From Desulfohalobiaceae bacterium (GTDB taxonomy: Bacteria; Desulfobacterota; Desulfovibrionia; Desulfovibrionales; Desulfothermaceae), in NCBI GenBank assembly GCA_021737085.1, contig JAIPEP010000008.1:1-40916 (forward strand): a stretch of 40,916 nt of DNA. The letters run 5' to 3'. Both the position numbers and the translations under genes were made by a program. This document shows positions 15,771-24,311 of the stretch, one piece after another; the stretch's first letter is position 1, and every line of letters starts with the position of its first letter. The notes under the pieces were generated by a model. It had not been told where the DNA came from and did not search any database. It saw only the letters and a program-made list of their open reading frames with translations.

Positions 15771-16955
15771 TTATTCCATCCTGATACCCAGGGCCTTCAG
15801 ACCGGGCAACTCCTTGCCCTCCAAAAGCTCCAGGAAGGAGCCGCCGCCGGTGGAGAGGAAATCGATCTGATTTTGCATGCCACAGCGGTGGATCAGGGAG
15901 TCCGTGTCCCCGCCTCCGGCGATGGTCAGGGCGTCCACGTTGCACACGGTCTGGATCAGGCCCACTGAGCCCTGGGAATAAGTGGGATTCTCGAAAGCGC
16001 CCATGGGGCCGTTCCAGACAATGGTCCCCGCATCCTTGAGCGTCTCGGAGAACAGAGTGTGCGTTGCCGGTCCGGTATCCAGGATCATGGCGTCGGAGCG
16101 GATATCTTGGAAGGGGAACACCCCGTAGGTTTTCTCCTGCTCTGCATTCGGACCCATCAAATAGTCCACCGGCAGATACAGACTGACTTCCTTGTCCCAG
16201 GCCTTGTTCAGGATCTCCTTGGCCTGGGGAATCAGATCCTCCTCGACAAGGGATTTGCCCACTGGATAGCCTTCGGCCTTGCGGAAGGTGCAGGCCATGG
16301 CTCCTCCGATAAGGATCCGGTCCGCCCGGTCCATAAAATTTTGCAGCAGGCCGAGTTTGCTGGACACCTTGGCACCGCCGGAAATGAGCACGAAAGGACG
16401 ATCCGGGTTGCTTAGGGCCTTGCTCAGGTAACGCCATTCCTTCTGGATCAAAAAGCCGGCGCAGGCGGTGTCCATGTGATCCACCACCCCTGTGACCGAG
16501 GCATGGGCCCGATGCACTACGCCGAAAGCATCGTTGACGTAGACATCTGCCAGACTTGCCAGCTCCCGGCTAAATTCCGGGTCGTTATCCGTCTCCCCGG
16601 GATGAAAGCGCAGATTCTCCAGAAGCAGAACACCGCCTGGAGTCAGATCCTGGATCATGGCGCGCACCTCGTCCCCGATGCAGTCCGGGGCGAGCTGGAC
16701 CTCGCGTTCCAGAAGCTCTGCTATGCGTTTGGCCACAGGTTGCAGGGAGAGCTCCGGGACCCGTTTTCCCTTGGGTTTGCCCATGTGCGAGCAGAGCACG
16801 AGCTTGTCCGCCCGCTGTATGGCGTACTCCAAAGTAGGGACCGCTGCCCTGATACGGCTGTCATCCTGGATGACCCCATCTTGAAGGGGCACGTTCAGAT
16901 CCAAGCGAAGCAATACGGTCTTGCCTTCCAGATGGACCTCATCTATAAAGGGCAT
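15771..16955 (-). CDS. pgk: Phosphoglycerate kinase
   Basis: 394 residues, normal length. It transfers the phosphate of 1,3-bisphosphoglycerate to ADP. Signatures are LLRLDLNVPLQDG at the N-terminus, CSHMGKPKG, FGVVHRAHAS, SGGAKVSSKLGLL in the nucleotide domain, VWNGPMGAFE, and GGGDTDS followed by STGGGSFLELLEG. The ATG at 16955 is preceded by aaggag (in tcaaggagtgtgtt). It is the first gene of the minus-strand pgk-tpiA-secG cluster and is divergent from the NUDIX gene. Confidence 0.96.
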   Translation of the reverse strand: MPFIDEVHLEGKTVLLRLDLNVPLQDGVIQDDSRIRAAVPTLEYAIQRADKLVLCSHMGKPKGKRVPELSLQPVAKRIAELLEREVQLAPDCIGDEVRAMIQDLTPGGVLLLENLRFHPGETDNDPEFSRELASLADVYVNDAFGVVHRAHASVTGVVDHMDTACAGFLIQKEWRYLSKALSNPDRPFVLISGGAKVSSKLGLLQNFMDRADRILIGGAMACTFRKAEGYPVGKSLVEEDLIPQAKEILNKAWDKEVSLYLPVDYLMGPNAEQEKTYGVFPFQDIRSDAMILDTGPATHTLFSETLKDAGTIVWNGPMGAFENPTYSQGSVGLIQTVCNVDALTIAGGGDTDSLIHRCGMQNQIDFLSTGGGSFLELLEGKELPGLKALGIRME

Positions 16956-17083
16956 AACACACTCCTTGAGTTTGGGATGGAGTCCTTGCCTTCTCCCTAG
17001 TGGCCTTTGTTCATCAATAGAGAGAGTATAATGCGAATCCGGTCTTTTGAAAAGGGTCGGTGAAGGAAATTGGGGCGGGGATT

Positions 17084-17626
17084 ATGGCGCGACGGAGAAC
17101 CCAGAAGGGAAGCAGGGAATGGCTGGAAGTGGTGGATGATGCGAATGCGCCGCTGGCGGTGATGCCTCGCGACGAGGTGCACAGCCGGGCGCTGCCGCAT
17201 CGGAGTGTCTTTGTCCTGCTTTATAACAAAGAGAACAAGCTCTATCTGCAGCAGCGCCAGAAGACCAAGGAACGTCATCCGGGTTGTTGGGATCTGTCCG
17301 CCACGGGTCACGTACTGGCCGGAGAAGCGAAGCTGGATGCGGCTCGGAGGGAGCTTTACGAGGAGCTACGGGTAGAGGTGGGGAAGCTCTATAAGATATT
17401 TGAGCTGCCCGGAACGCAGAAAACCGGGTACGAGTTCATTACCCTGTTCCAGACTAGCCCCTGCCGGTGTGTCCCAGACCCCAATCCTGAGGAGGTCGCC
17501 TCCGGTATGTTCCTGGAGAGACACGAAATAGCCTATATGGTGCAAAACTTCCGCCACCTGTCCACACCGGCTTTGGTGACCTCCTGGCATAAGGGACTGC
17601 TGTTTTCCGGGGTAAATAGATGGTAG
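17084..17626 (+). CDS. NUDIX hydrolase
   Basis: 180 residues. The NUDIX box GHVLAGE-x7-RELYEELRV is complete, with the GX5EX7REUXEEXGU spacing. The N-terminal part (VDDANAPLAVMPRDEVHS, RSVFVLLYNKENKLYLQQR) resembles the YfcD/isopentenyl diphosphate isomerase-like branch of the superfamily, which hydrolyses or isomerises diphosphate substrates. The substrate cannot be read from sequence. I chose ATG 17084, with a G-rich site (ggggcgggg) just upstream; a GTG eight codons earlier is possible. It is divergent from pgk and convergent with suhB. Confidence 0.85.
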   Translation: MARRRTQKGSREWLEVVDDANAPLAVMPRDEVHSRALPHRSVFVLLYNKENKLYLQQRQKTKERHPGCWDLSATGHVLAGEAKLDAARRELYEELRVEVGKLYKIFELPGTQKTGYEFITLFQTSPCRCVPDPNPEEVASGMFLERHEIAYMVQNFRHLSTPALVTSWHKGLLFSGVNRW

Positions 17627-17636
17627 AAACCTGAAG

Positions 17637-18428
17637 TCACTCTGATGGCGCGTTCATAAGCTCGTTGAGCTCCCGGTGGATGATGCCGTTGCTGGCCAGA
17701 ACACTCCCGGCGAAAGGGTGGAAGGGCTGAGCCTCGAAGGTGGTTACCGTGCCGCCGGCCTCCCGCACCAGGAGCCATCCCGCCGCGGTATCCCAAGGCT
17801 TGAGCCCGGTTTCATAAAAGGCCTCAAAGCGGCCGCAGGCGGTGTAGGCCAGGTCCACGGCAGCTGCTCCCATGCGGCGAATGCCCCGCGTCGTGGTAAG
17901 GATGCTCTTCAGGCGCTCTACTTCGCCCTCTGCCTTGGTTTCTATGTCGTAGGGAAACCCGGTAGCCACGAGACTCTCCACGAGACGCGAGCTCCCGGAG
18001 ACAGATATGGGCTTGCCGTTGAGGTAGGCGCCTTCCCCCTTGAACGCGGAGAAGGTTTCTTCTAGCCGCGGCAGGTGGATCAGCCCCAGTACCACATCAT
18101 CCTCGTTCCACAAGGCCACGGAGATAGCAACGAAGGGCAGGCCGTGGGCAAAGTTGGTGGTTCCGTCCAGGGGATCGACGATCCAGGTCGTGCCCTGCAG
18201 GTCGCCACCGGAAGCTGTTTCCTCCGCAAGGAATCCCGCATTGGGAAGAACCCTGCCCAGTTTGGCGGTGAGCTCCTTCTCCACGGCCACATCCGTTTCC
18301 GTGACCAGATCCACTCGACCCTTGTGCCGTATGGACTTGGCTTCCGCCCAATTGGCGAGGATTGTCTCCCCCGCCTCGTGCACCGCTACGTTTGCCTGTT
18401 TAAGAATCCTTGCCGGAGAGAGATCCAT
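17637..18428 (-). CDS. suhB: Inositol monophosphatase family protein
   Basis: 263 residues. It has all three metal-binding motifs of the family: AEETASGG, WIVDPLDGTTNFAHG, and KPWDTAAGWLLVREAGG. The Mg-dependent phosphatase hydrolyses inositol-1-phosphate and related substrates; the E. coli homologue SuhB also acts in rRNA antitermination complexes. The latter role is not shown here. It is downstream of mreB on the same strand, about 77 bases away. Confidence 0.92.
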   Translation of the reverse strand: MDLSPARILKQANVAVHEAGETILANWAEAKSIRHKGRVDLVTETDVAVEKELTAKLGRVLPNAGFLAEETASGGDLQGTTWIVDPLDGTTNFAHGLPFVAISVALWNEDDVVLGLIHLPRLEETFSAFKGEGAYLNGKPISVSGSSRLVESLVATGFPYDIETKAEGEVERLKSILTTTRGIRRMGAAAVDLAYTACGRFEAFYETGLKPWDTAAGWLLVREAGGTVTTFEAQPFHPFAGSVLASNGIIHRELNELMNAPSE

Positions 18429-18505
18429 ATCGTTTCCTAGTGCATTCCGAGGCCGCTGTGTGAGTTTTTCGGAAAACCCAAGGGAGGGAAGCTACTCCTA
18501 CTGCA

Positions 18506-19513
18506 TTAATTGAGGAACATGTCCCTGAACTCCCGCTCCTTGTGCAGGGCGGTTCCAGTGCCGCGCAGGACGGTGGTCAGGGGGTTGTCGTCCACGATGG
18601 CGCTGATCCCGGCATGTTGGGTGATAAGCTCGGGAAGACCGTAAAGTTTCGCGCCGCCTCCGGCCATCAGGATTCCGTGGCCGGCCACGTCGGTCACCAG
18701 TTCGGGGGGGCTTTTTTCCAGGGTCCGCAGCACCGCGTTCACTATCGTGTTGATCGGTTCGCGGATGTTCTCCCAGACCTGCTGCATCTCGATCTCTACA
18801 GCCCTGGGCACGCCTTCCACGAGATCCTTGCCGGTAACGCGGAGGGTAGGGTTTTCTCCCAGGCTCATCTTGATCTTTTCTGCTGTCGTCTCTCCGACAA
18901 GGATCCGATATTCCTCCCGGATGAATCGCTGTATGGCATCATCGATCTCGTCTCCGGCCACGCGGACGGATTCGGAATAGGCCACGGCGGACATGGAAAT
19001 GACGGCTACCTCGGTGGTACCGCCTCCGATGTCGACCACCATGTTGCCGAGGGGCTCGGTTATGGGCAGGCCGGCCCCGATGGCGGCAGCCACGGGCTCT
19101 TCCAGGAGAAGCACTTCCCTGGCACCGGCTTGCTGGGCGGATTCGACCACGGCACGTTTCTCCACCTGGGTAATACCAGTGGGCACGCAGACGGCCATTC
19201 TGGGTTTAACCAGCCGCTGTCCCTGCACCACCTTGCTCACGAAGGAAGAGATCATGGTCTTGGTAACTTCGAAATCTGCGATCACCCCGTCCTTCATGGG
19301 TCTTACGGCACGGATTTTCTCCGGTGTCCGGCCCAGATATTCCTTGGCCTGCGCGCCCACGGCCAGGATCTGACCATTGTGGCTGCTCAGGGCTACAACC
19401 GAGGGTTCCTCGAGGACTATGCCCTGTTTCGGGGTGTAGAGCAGGGTGTTCGCCGTGCCCAGATCCATGGCCAGATCCCTGCCCAAGAATTTGAATAATC
19501 TTTTGAGGAGCAT
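18506..19513 (-). CDS. mreB: Rod shape-determining protein MreB
   Basis: 335 residues, the usual MreB length. The actin-fold ATPase motifs are present: LAMDLGTANTLLY (phosphate 1), VVDIGGGTTEVAVIS (phosphate 2) and LMAGGGAKLYGLPELI (adenosine). A short N-terminal amphipathic stretch (MLLKRLFKFLGRD) fits membrane binding. It forms filaments that guide lateral wall synthesis. The ATG at 19513 gives the usual N-terminus; a GTG four codons upstream is also open, and neither has a clear ribosome binding site. mreC/mreD do not follow; suhB does. Confidence 0.95.
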   Translation of the reverse strand: MLLKRLFKFLGRDLAMDLGTANTLLYTPKQGIVLEEPSVVALSSHNGQILAVGAQAKEYLGRTPEKIRAVRPMKDGVIADFEVTKTMISSFVSKVVQGQRLVKPRMAVCVPTGITQVEKRAVVESAQQAGAREVLLLEEPVAAAIGAGLPITEPLGNMVVDIGGGTTEVAVISMSAVAYSESVRVAGDEIDDAIQRFIREEYRILVGETTAEKIKMSLGENPTLRVTGKDLVEGVPRAVEIEMQQVWENIREPINTIVNAVLRTLEKSPPELVTDVAGHGILMAGGGAKLYGLPELITQHAGISAIVDDNPLTTVLRGTGTALHKEREFRDMFLN

Positions 19514-19816
19514 CCCTTTATCCACTGTATGATGGGGTTATTTGCTCATACTACGGGGTCATGGAGTTGTTGGCTCTTTTGTGTCTCAGGTGTTTCCCCG
19601 TCTAGCCGATAGGGTTAGTTCCCGTCCGGAAAGAGGGCGGGGATCTGGTTGCTCCTTCTTACATGGGAGTCTTCAATGAGCATTCAGGCACTGTATTACG
19701 GAGAAGGAGAATAAAATAAGCATATACTTTCTTCAGGGCAAAGGGCAAGCTCAAAGTTTTTATCCCTTCAGTCTCCTGGGGAAGGAAGAACAAAGCAATA
19801 TTCTGTATGTCTGGAA
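19514..19816. other. Intergenic region upstream of mreB
   Basis: About 300 bases between the GAF-protein gene and mreB, which run the same way. No coding signal is seen. A word tagttcccgtccggaaag at about 19615-19632 closely resembles tagctcccgtctggaaag near 31092-31109 (two differences), hinting at a dispersed repeat. The mreB promoter is expected here but not identified. Confidence 0.4.
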
Positions 19817-20779
19817 TTAGCTCCCTCGCAACTTGCTCTTAAGATAGAGGTTTTCCAAAAACAGGGAAAGGTACTCCGTGACCATATGCAGGAACTCCTT
19901 TTCCTCCTTGGAGAACTCGCGCACGCGATGATCCGCCAGAACAAGTACTCCTCTAGTGCGCATGCGAACCATGATGGGCAGACAGATCGCGCTCTGCAAC
20001 TCTGGAAGTTTTACACTGTGATTCAGGATACGGTTTGAGAGCTTAGAATTCTCTCTGTTTAAGCTGTGGAGCATAGTATTGTTGCGAAAGACCCAGCCCA
20101 CTAGCCCCTCCTCGATATCAAACTTTTTGCCCTGGGAGCCGTGGGAAGGGAGAAGTTCGCGGTTGGCTCCCTCCAGGAAATAACCTTTACCAGCACTGTC
20201 CCGGGAGGCAAAAAAACAGTAGGTGAAGTCCGTGTATTGGCTAAGGGTGCAGAGAAAGGCGTGGAGGTAGTCGGACCAGCGCCGATAATGCAAGCGTAAC
20301 AAATACAGGGTTTGGAGACAGGCGTAGTAGTGCTTTTCTCGATTCGTCCCGTGGTCGGGACTGATATCGTTCTGTAGATCCTGAACCAAGAGCGCGAACT
20401 GATGCAGAATCTTCTGATCTTTCGTGCTAAAGGATTGGGAGCGTTTGGTGTCCAGGCACAGGGCTCCTTGACCTCTTTCCAGGGGACAGCCCATGAAGGC
20501 CTTGATCTTTTCCTGCTTTTCCGAGGAATAGTATCCCAGGCTGTTTCCTGTCCGTTCGAAATCGTTGACCAGAAGGGGTTGATTCTCCCGCAGGACCCAG
20601 CCCACCAATCCCTGTCCGGGCTTCAAACGGCACTGGGTCAGAATGTTGTCTCCCAGGCTGAAGAAGGAGGCCAACTTATAGGTGGTGTTGTTTTCAGGCA
20701 GGAAAAGGACGGCGGAATAAGCCTCGAATACGCTGCAGAGCAGGCCAAGAATTCTATTGTAGAGGTCCTTTTTAGGCAT
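19817..20779 (-). CDS. Tandem GAF-domain protein
   Basis: About 320 residues, cytoplasmic. Two GAF domains are visible, each with the same signature: PGQGLVGWVLRENQPLLV and IEEGLVGWVFRNNTMLHS, followed respectively by KAFMGCPLERGQGALCLD and AICLPIMVRMRTRGVLVLAD. GAF domains bind small molecules or sense redox state. There is no output domain, so it may act by protein contact. I start it at the ATG MPKKDLYNRIL (20779); the open frame extends upstream to a TTG but that part shows no domain. It is directly upstream of mreB on the same strand. Confidence 0.82.
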   Translation of the reverse strand: MPKKDLYNRILGLLCSVFEAYSAVLFLPENNTTYKLASFFSLGDNILTQCRLKPGQGLVGWVLRENQPLLVNDFERTGNSLGYYSSEKQEKIKAFMGCPLERGQGALCLDTKRSQSFSTKDQKILHQFALLVQDLQNDISPDHGTNREKHYYACLQTLYLLRLHYRRWSDYLHAFLCTLSQYTDFTYCFFASRDSAGKGYFLEGANRELLPSHGSQGKKFDIEEGLVGWVFRNNTMLHSLNRENSKLSNRILNHSVKLPELQSAICLPIMVRMRTRGVLVLADHRVREFSKEEKEFLHMVTEYLSLFLENLYLKSKLRGS

Positions 20780-21045
20780 AGTAATTACATGAAACGCAGT
20801 TGAAAGTAGAAACCGAGGCCTCTGTGGAAAGTCTTTTCCTCTGCCTCCCGCATATCTGGCAAAGCGAGGCGAAGGAATCGCATTCTTCTCCAAAAGTTGT
20901 CTTGAATGGTTATTTGATTATTAAGTAAGCAAGCAGGATCGGTCAAGCTGTAAGGCCCACTTCAGCTCTGGGGCCAAGGACAGAAGAGGGAATAGACTTG
21001 TGGCGGCCGGCTCCGGACCCCATGACGGGAAAGGCCGCAGCTTGG

Positions 21046-21444
21046 CTATAGGGGACTAAAGCGCAGGATACGGCGGACCGCCTCCTGGCTGTAAAGCGGT
21101 CCTCGGCCGATGCCGGGACACTCTCGCTCCACCTCCCTCCAGGCCTCTAGGCTGCTAAGGTTCTTTAACCAGAATGGGAAGCTGTGGCATTGTGCCGGGC
21201 GCACGGGGTAAATGCCACAGCTTCCGTCATAGAAGAGGCAGTTGCCATATTTGTCCTCCCTGATGCTGTATCCGTCCCGGAAGGGAAAAAGGAATGTCTG
21301 TTTCAGCTCTGCGGGGGTCAGGCACAGATAAGCAGCGATTCGGATCGTCTCGGCAAGGCTCACATAGACTGTCCCCGGCTCTCCGGTGCAGCAGTGTCCG
21401 CAGCCCTGACAGGCGAAACGGATGGACCCCGGGATCGGATTCAT
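21046..21444 (-). CDS. YkgJ-family cysteine cluster protein
   Basis: 132 residues. It begins FACQGCGHCCTGEPG, the CxxCxxCC cluster typical of the family, and continues with NCLFYDGSCGIYPVRPAQC, which supplies the remaining cysteines. It probably binds zinc or an iron-sulfur cluster; its function is unknown. It overlaps the end of the GIY-YIG/DUF123 gene by 4 bases (ATGA), so the pair is translationally coupled. It is a second, distinct member of the family in this window besides the one at 13613. Confidence 0.88.
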   Translation of the reverse strand: MNPIPGSIRFACQGCGHCCTGEPGTVYVSLAETIRIAAYLCLTPAELKQTFLFPFRDGYSIREDKYGNCLFYDGSCGIYPVRPAQCHSFPFWLKNLSSLEAWREVERECPGIGRGPLYSQEAVRRILRFSPL

Positions 21445-21956
21445 GGTGTGTTCCTGTTAAATTCCCTTCCGGCGTGGAGAAATCCCTGAGGTGATATCTG
21501 CCGGAAGCCGAGATCTCGGAGCCGGGTCGCTGCCTCATGGTTCCGCCTTCCCTTGGTGCAGAACAGGTGGGATCGGCACCGGCAGTCCGAGGACCCGAAA
21601 TAGGGCACAGGGGTGCCGCAGAGGCTCAGGACCCAAGCAGTTTCGCACTCCTTGCATTTGTCAGCAAGTTTAGTGTAAAGGGCGACCACCTCAGTTTCCG
21701 CTCTGGCTAGAAGGTAGTCGATATGCCAGTGCAGCCTTTTGTTGTTTCTTAGGTGCCTGCTTAACCTGCGCCCGAGATTTCGTTGAGCCGAGCCAATATA
21801 CCAATAGGTGCCGCCGGACAGGCGACACGAGGGCAGAGCGCCTGCGGCCAGGAGCACAGGCCGCCTGAGACGGATACGCAGCGCATATACCCCCTGGTCT
21901 TTTTCCAGGGCAAAGGAATCACCGTACTGTTCTGTTGATTCGCGCGATTTCCGCAT
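21441..21956 (-). CDS. GIY-YIG/DUF123 domain protein
   Basis: 171 residues. The pattern GVYALRIRL, then GTYWYIGSAQRNLGRRLSRH and LHWHIDYLLARAE, then CKECETAWVL and YFGSSDCRC fits the DUF123 family, which is a variant of the GIY-YIG nuclease fold (YWYIGSA is the second half). Activity is not established for the family. The first 20 residues (MRKSRESTEQYG) look non-conserved. The 4-base overlap with the YkgJ-like gene suggests a two-gene operon. Confidence 0.8.
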   Translation of the reverse strand: MRKSRESTEQYGDSFALEKDQGVYALRIRLRRPVLLAAGALPSCRLSGGTYWYIGSAQRNLGRRLSRHLRNNKRLHWHIDYLLARAETEVVALYTKLADKCKECETAWVLSLCGTPVPYFGSSDCRCRSHLFCTKGRRNHEAATRLRDLGFRQISPQGFLHAGREFNRNTP

Positions 21957-22370
21957 GTGCCTAACTCCCGGGCAAAGATTCTACTCCTTTCTGCCGGATT
22001 CTGTCCAATACCCGTGACCGCCAGGAAAACTGAGCAGTGGAAAAGACGGTGAATAACAAGTTGACAGGCAGTAGGGCATATCCTAGCCTTCCTGTTATGT
22101 TCTGTTTGGGAGGCTTGTAGCGCTATTTTCTTTTGTCGAGCACAGACCGAAATGTATGTTGCACATTAGGTCCAGACAGGTGGGTGGGATGCCTGTTGCA
22201 GGGTTGGCAAAAAGCAGGGAGAATTCCCTGAAGGAGCCCACAAACCGCCTTTAGTCCAATTCCCTGCGAGTAGCGAGGTAGGGCTACGCGGCAAGGTGGT
22301 GGAAAAGGAATGGCCCTCCGGATGGATACACACTATAAAGACCGACGGAAACAATCTATGGTCGGAGGGT
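21957..22370. other. Intergenic region between DUF123 and methyltransferase genes
   Basis: About 410 bases that should hold divergent promoters. A small palindrome (cagggagaattccctg, about 22215-22230) is visible. The frame of the downstream methyltransferase is open back to a GTG at 22296, so part of this stretch could be coding if that start is used. Nothing else is recognised. Confidence 0.4.
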
Positions 22371-23033
22371 ATGTTCAACTTCTTGTATAATGTTATTCTG
22401 GGCGATGTGACCAAGCTGTGCTATCGCAATTGCCTGGATTATTTCCAGGATGGGGCCGCAGTCTTGGATGTGGGCATTGGCAACGCCCTTATGCTAGAAA
22501 AGAACCACGAGCTGATCAGGCAAAAGGGTCTTCGGATTACGGGACTAGATGTAAACGAGCGCTACATCGAGCAAGCCCGGGAGCGTGTGCAGCGCTACGG
22601 ATTGCAGGACCGGATACAGATCCATCACTGCGGCGTAGAGGAGTTTCGTCCTCCGCATGAGGAAGGCTTCGACTACGTATTATTCAGCATGAGCTTCATG
22701 CTCCTTCCAAAGCAGAAGGAAATATTGGAGCGGGCTGGAAATTGGCTCGCTTCGCAAGGAGAGGTTGTCTTTTTCCAGACCATGTTTCAGGACAAGTCCA
22801 TATTGCTCGACTGGATCAAGCCCAGGCTCAAGTACATCACCAGTGTTGATTTCGGCGAGGCGGTGTACGAGGCAGATTTCTTCCAATTGCTCCGCAGTAG
22901 CGGATTCACTGTGACCCGTGACCGGATGTTGAAGCAAAACTGGCTCAAGGCCCAGTATCGGATGATTGCGGCTGCCCCACAGGATTTCGTAGCTGCTCCG
23001 ACGGAAAACCCCGAGACAGGGTTTCCCCTATAG
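22371..23033 (+). CDS. Class I SAM-dependent methyltransferase
   Basis: About 220 residues from the ATG at 22371. Motif I is AAVLDVGIGNALML and the acidic residue binding the ribose is in ITGLDVNERYIEQARER; later FDYVLFSMSFMLLPKQKEIL is the post-motif strand and helix. The fold is the UbiE/type 11 class, with an unknown substrate. ggaggg lies just before the ATG, though with tight spacing. A GTG at 22296 would add 25 residues. It precedes khpA by about 85 bases; co-transcription is possible. Confidence 0.83.
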   Translation: MFNFLYNVILGDVTKLCYRNCLDYFQDGAAVLDVGIGNALMLEKNHELIRQKGLRITGLDVNERYIEQARERVQRYGLQDRIQIHHCGVEEFRPPHEEGFDYVLFSMSFMLLPKQKEILERAGNWLASQGEVVFFQTMFQDKSILLDWIKPRLKYITSVDFGEAVYEADFFQLLRSSGFTVTRDRMLKQNWLKAQYRMIAAAPQDFVAAPTENPETGFPL

Positions 23034-23117
23034 GGATAGATGATTCCCGGGCTGAGGTGTTTGGCCTTTGATCTATCGGTCCAATCCAATTCAGGCTAAA
23101 GCGAGAAGGGATCGACA

Positions 23118-23348
23118 ATGAAGGAAATCGTAGAGCACATCACTAAAGCGTTGGTTGATTATCCGGAGGAGATCGAGGTCACGGAGCAAGAGGAAGAGGG
23201 CAATCTGGTCATCAATCTCAGAGTGGCCCGGGAAGATCTGGGCAAGATCATCGGTCGTCAGGGCCGTCTGATTCAGTCCATTAGGACTATCGTCTACGCG
23301 GCCGCCAAGAATCAGGAACAAAATATTAATCTGCGTCTGGAGGAGTAG
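23118..23348 (+). CDS. khpA: KH-domain RNA-binding protein KhpA
   Basis: 76 residues, one KH domain. The GxxG loop GRQG sits in LGKIIGRQGRLIQSIRTIV, exactly as in KhpA/YlqC. It starts MKEIVEHITKALVDYPEEIE. KhpA binds RNA, often with KhpB, and affects cell-wall and division functions. It is often found beside rpsP, rimM and trmD, but here none of those genes flank it. Confidence 0.93.
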   Translation: MKEIVEHITKALVDYPEEIEVTEQEEEGNLVINLRVAREDLGKIIGRQGRLIQSIRTIVYAAAKNQEQNINLRLEE

Positions 23349-23393
23349 TCTTATTTAATAGGAGGCTCCCAAAAGATAAGTTTTTTTACTAAT

Positions 23394-23414
23394 AATTGAT
23401 AAAAGCTATCAATT
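23394..23414. promoter_or_regulatory. Palindrome upstream of rubrerythrin (possible operator)
   Basis: AATTGATA (23394-23401) and TATCAATT (23407-23414) form a perfect 8-bp inverted repeat with a 5-base spacer. It lies about 120 bases upstream of the rubrerythrin ATG, in an AT-rich gap. The symmetry and location suit a dimeric repressor such as a PerR-type regulator, but the sequence is not a clear match to a known box. No T-run follows, so it is not a terminator. Confidence 0.4.
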
Positions 23415-23532
23415 CTATTATCATCTACGCTCAGTGATAAAGAATCCTGTTTTACATTGAGGTGTTGATTGATGCGCCATAGATAACAGGATAAAGTAAT
23501 GGGAGCTAATCCAAGACAAAAGGAGGAGTGCT

Positions 23533-24027
23533 ATGTCCAAAACGGAACAGAATCTCATGGAGGCATTTGCCGGAGAATCCCAAGCCAACCGTAAGTATCT
23601 CGCTTTTGCCAAGCAGGCGGACAAGGATGGCTATTCTCAGGTGGCCAAACTGTTCCGCGCCGCAGCTGCGGCGGAAACCGTCCACGCTCACTTCCATCTG
23701 AAAACTGCCGGGGGCATTGGCTCCACCCGGGAAAACCTGCAGGATGCCATTTCCGGGGAGACCCATGAATTCAAGAGCATGTACCCCCAAATGATCGAAC
23801 AGGCCAGGGAAGAGGGAGCAAATAAGGCCGAAAAGGGATTTATCTATGCCAACGAGGTAGAGAAGGTTCACGCCGATCTCTATCAAAACGCTTTAGACCA
23901 TTTGGACAGCCTGGAGTCCACGGACTACTACGTCTGCTCTGTGTGCGGTTACACCTGCGAAAACCAGCCGCCGGAGAAATGTCCTGTTTGCGGAGCGGCA
24001 TCCAAAGCCTTCGGTAAGGTGGACTGA
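23533..24027 (+). CDS. Rubrerythrin
   Basis: 164 residues. The N-terminal ferritin-like domain has the di-iron ligands in EAFAGESQANRKYLAF, AAAAETVHAHFHL, SGETHEFKSMYP and YANEVEKVHADLYQ. The C-terminal rubredoxin-like domain has CSVCGYTC and CPVCGAA. The enzyme reduces hydrogen peroxide to water using electrons via rubredoxin, a typical defence of anaerobes. The ATG is preceded by aggagg (aaaggaggagtgct). It is transcribed alone: a strong terminator follows it and a possible operator precedes it. Confidence 0.96.
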   Translation: MSKTEQNLMEAFAGESQANRKYLAFAKQADKDGYSQVAKLFRAAAAAETVHAHFHLKTAGGIGSTRENLQDAISGETHEFKSMYPQMIEQAREEGANKAEKGFIYANEVEKVHADLYQNALDHLDSLESTDYYVCSVCGYTCENQPPEKCPVCGAASKAFGKVD

Positions 24028-24048
24028 TCAGAGACCTGTGAGGTTTGC

Positions 24049-24090
24049 GAACGGACCGTCTTCGCGCAGGAAGATGGTCCGTTCTTTTTT
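24049..24090 (+). terminator. Intrinsic terminator of rubrerythrin
   Basis: gaacggaccgtctt (24049-24062) pairs with aagatggtccgttc (24071-24084), with one wobble and an 8-base loop, followed by six T. It is one of the strongest terminators in the window. Confidence 0.93.
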
Positions 24091-24185
24091 CCTCAGGCTG
24101 GACAGAAGGAAAGATCTTGCCTATAGTGCCCGGGTAATTCTCTGCGGATACTGCTTATTCTTAGAGAATCCCGCAGCGGAAGACA

Positions 24186-24239
24186 GAAAATCAAAGGGAT
24201 TATATCACAACCTTTTTGTTTCTTTTTGCGAAAAAAGAA
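24186..24239 (+). repeat. Dispersed repeat, copy 1
   Basis: About 54 bases (ending tttctttttgcgaaaaaaga) that recur at 31166-31217 with about five differences and one single-base gap. It lies in the gap between rubrerythrin and RNase Z. No coding role is seen. The gcgaaaaaaga end can partly pair with the preceding tctttttgc (tctttttgcgaaaaaaga), giving a small hairpin. Confidence 0.7.
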
Positions 24240-24311
24240 TGCTAGCTTCCGGACGGAAACCAGCTCGGCTTACCGAGATCGAATATCCAGTTACCAAACC
24301 CTCGATTCTCC

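Noticed and set aside
18542-19498. Long open frame antisense to mreB
   Set aside because: Opposite strand of a conserved actin-like gene; Gly/His-rich translation with no motif.
24025-24090. Readthrough of the rubrerythrin TGA gives a frame with CEVC, resembling a Sec/Cys extension
   Set aside because: The rubredoxin domain is already complete at the TGA, and the downstream bases form the strong terminator that explains their sequence.
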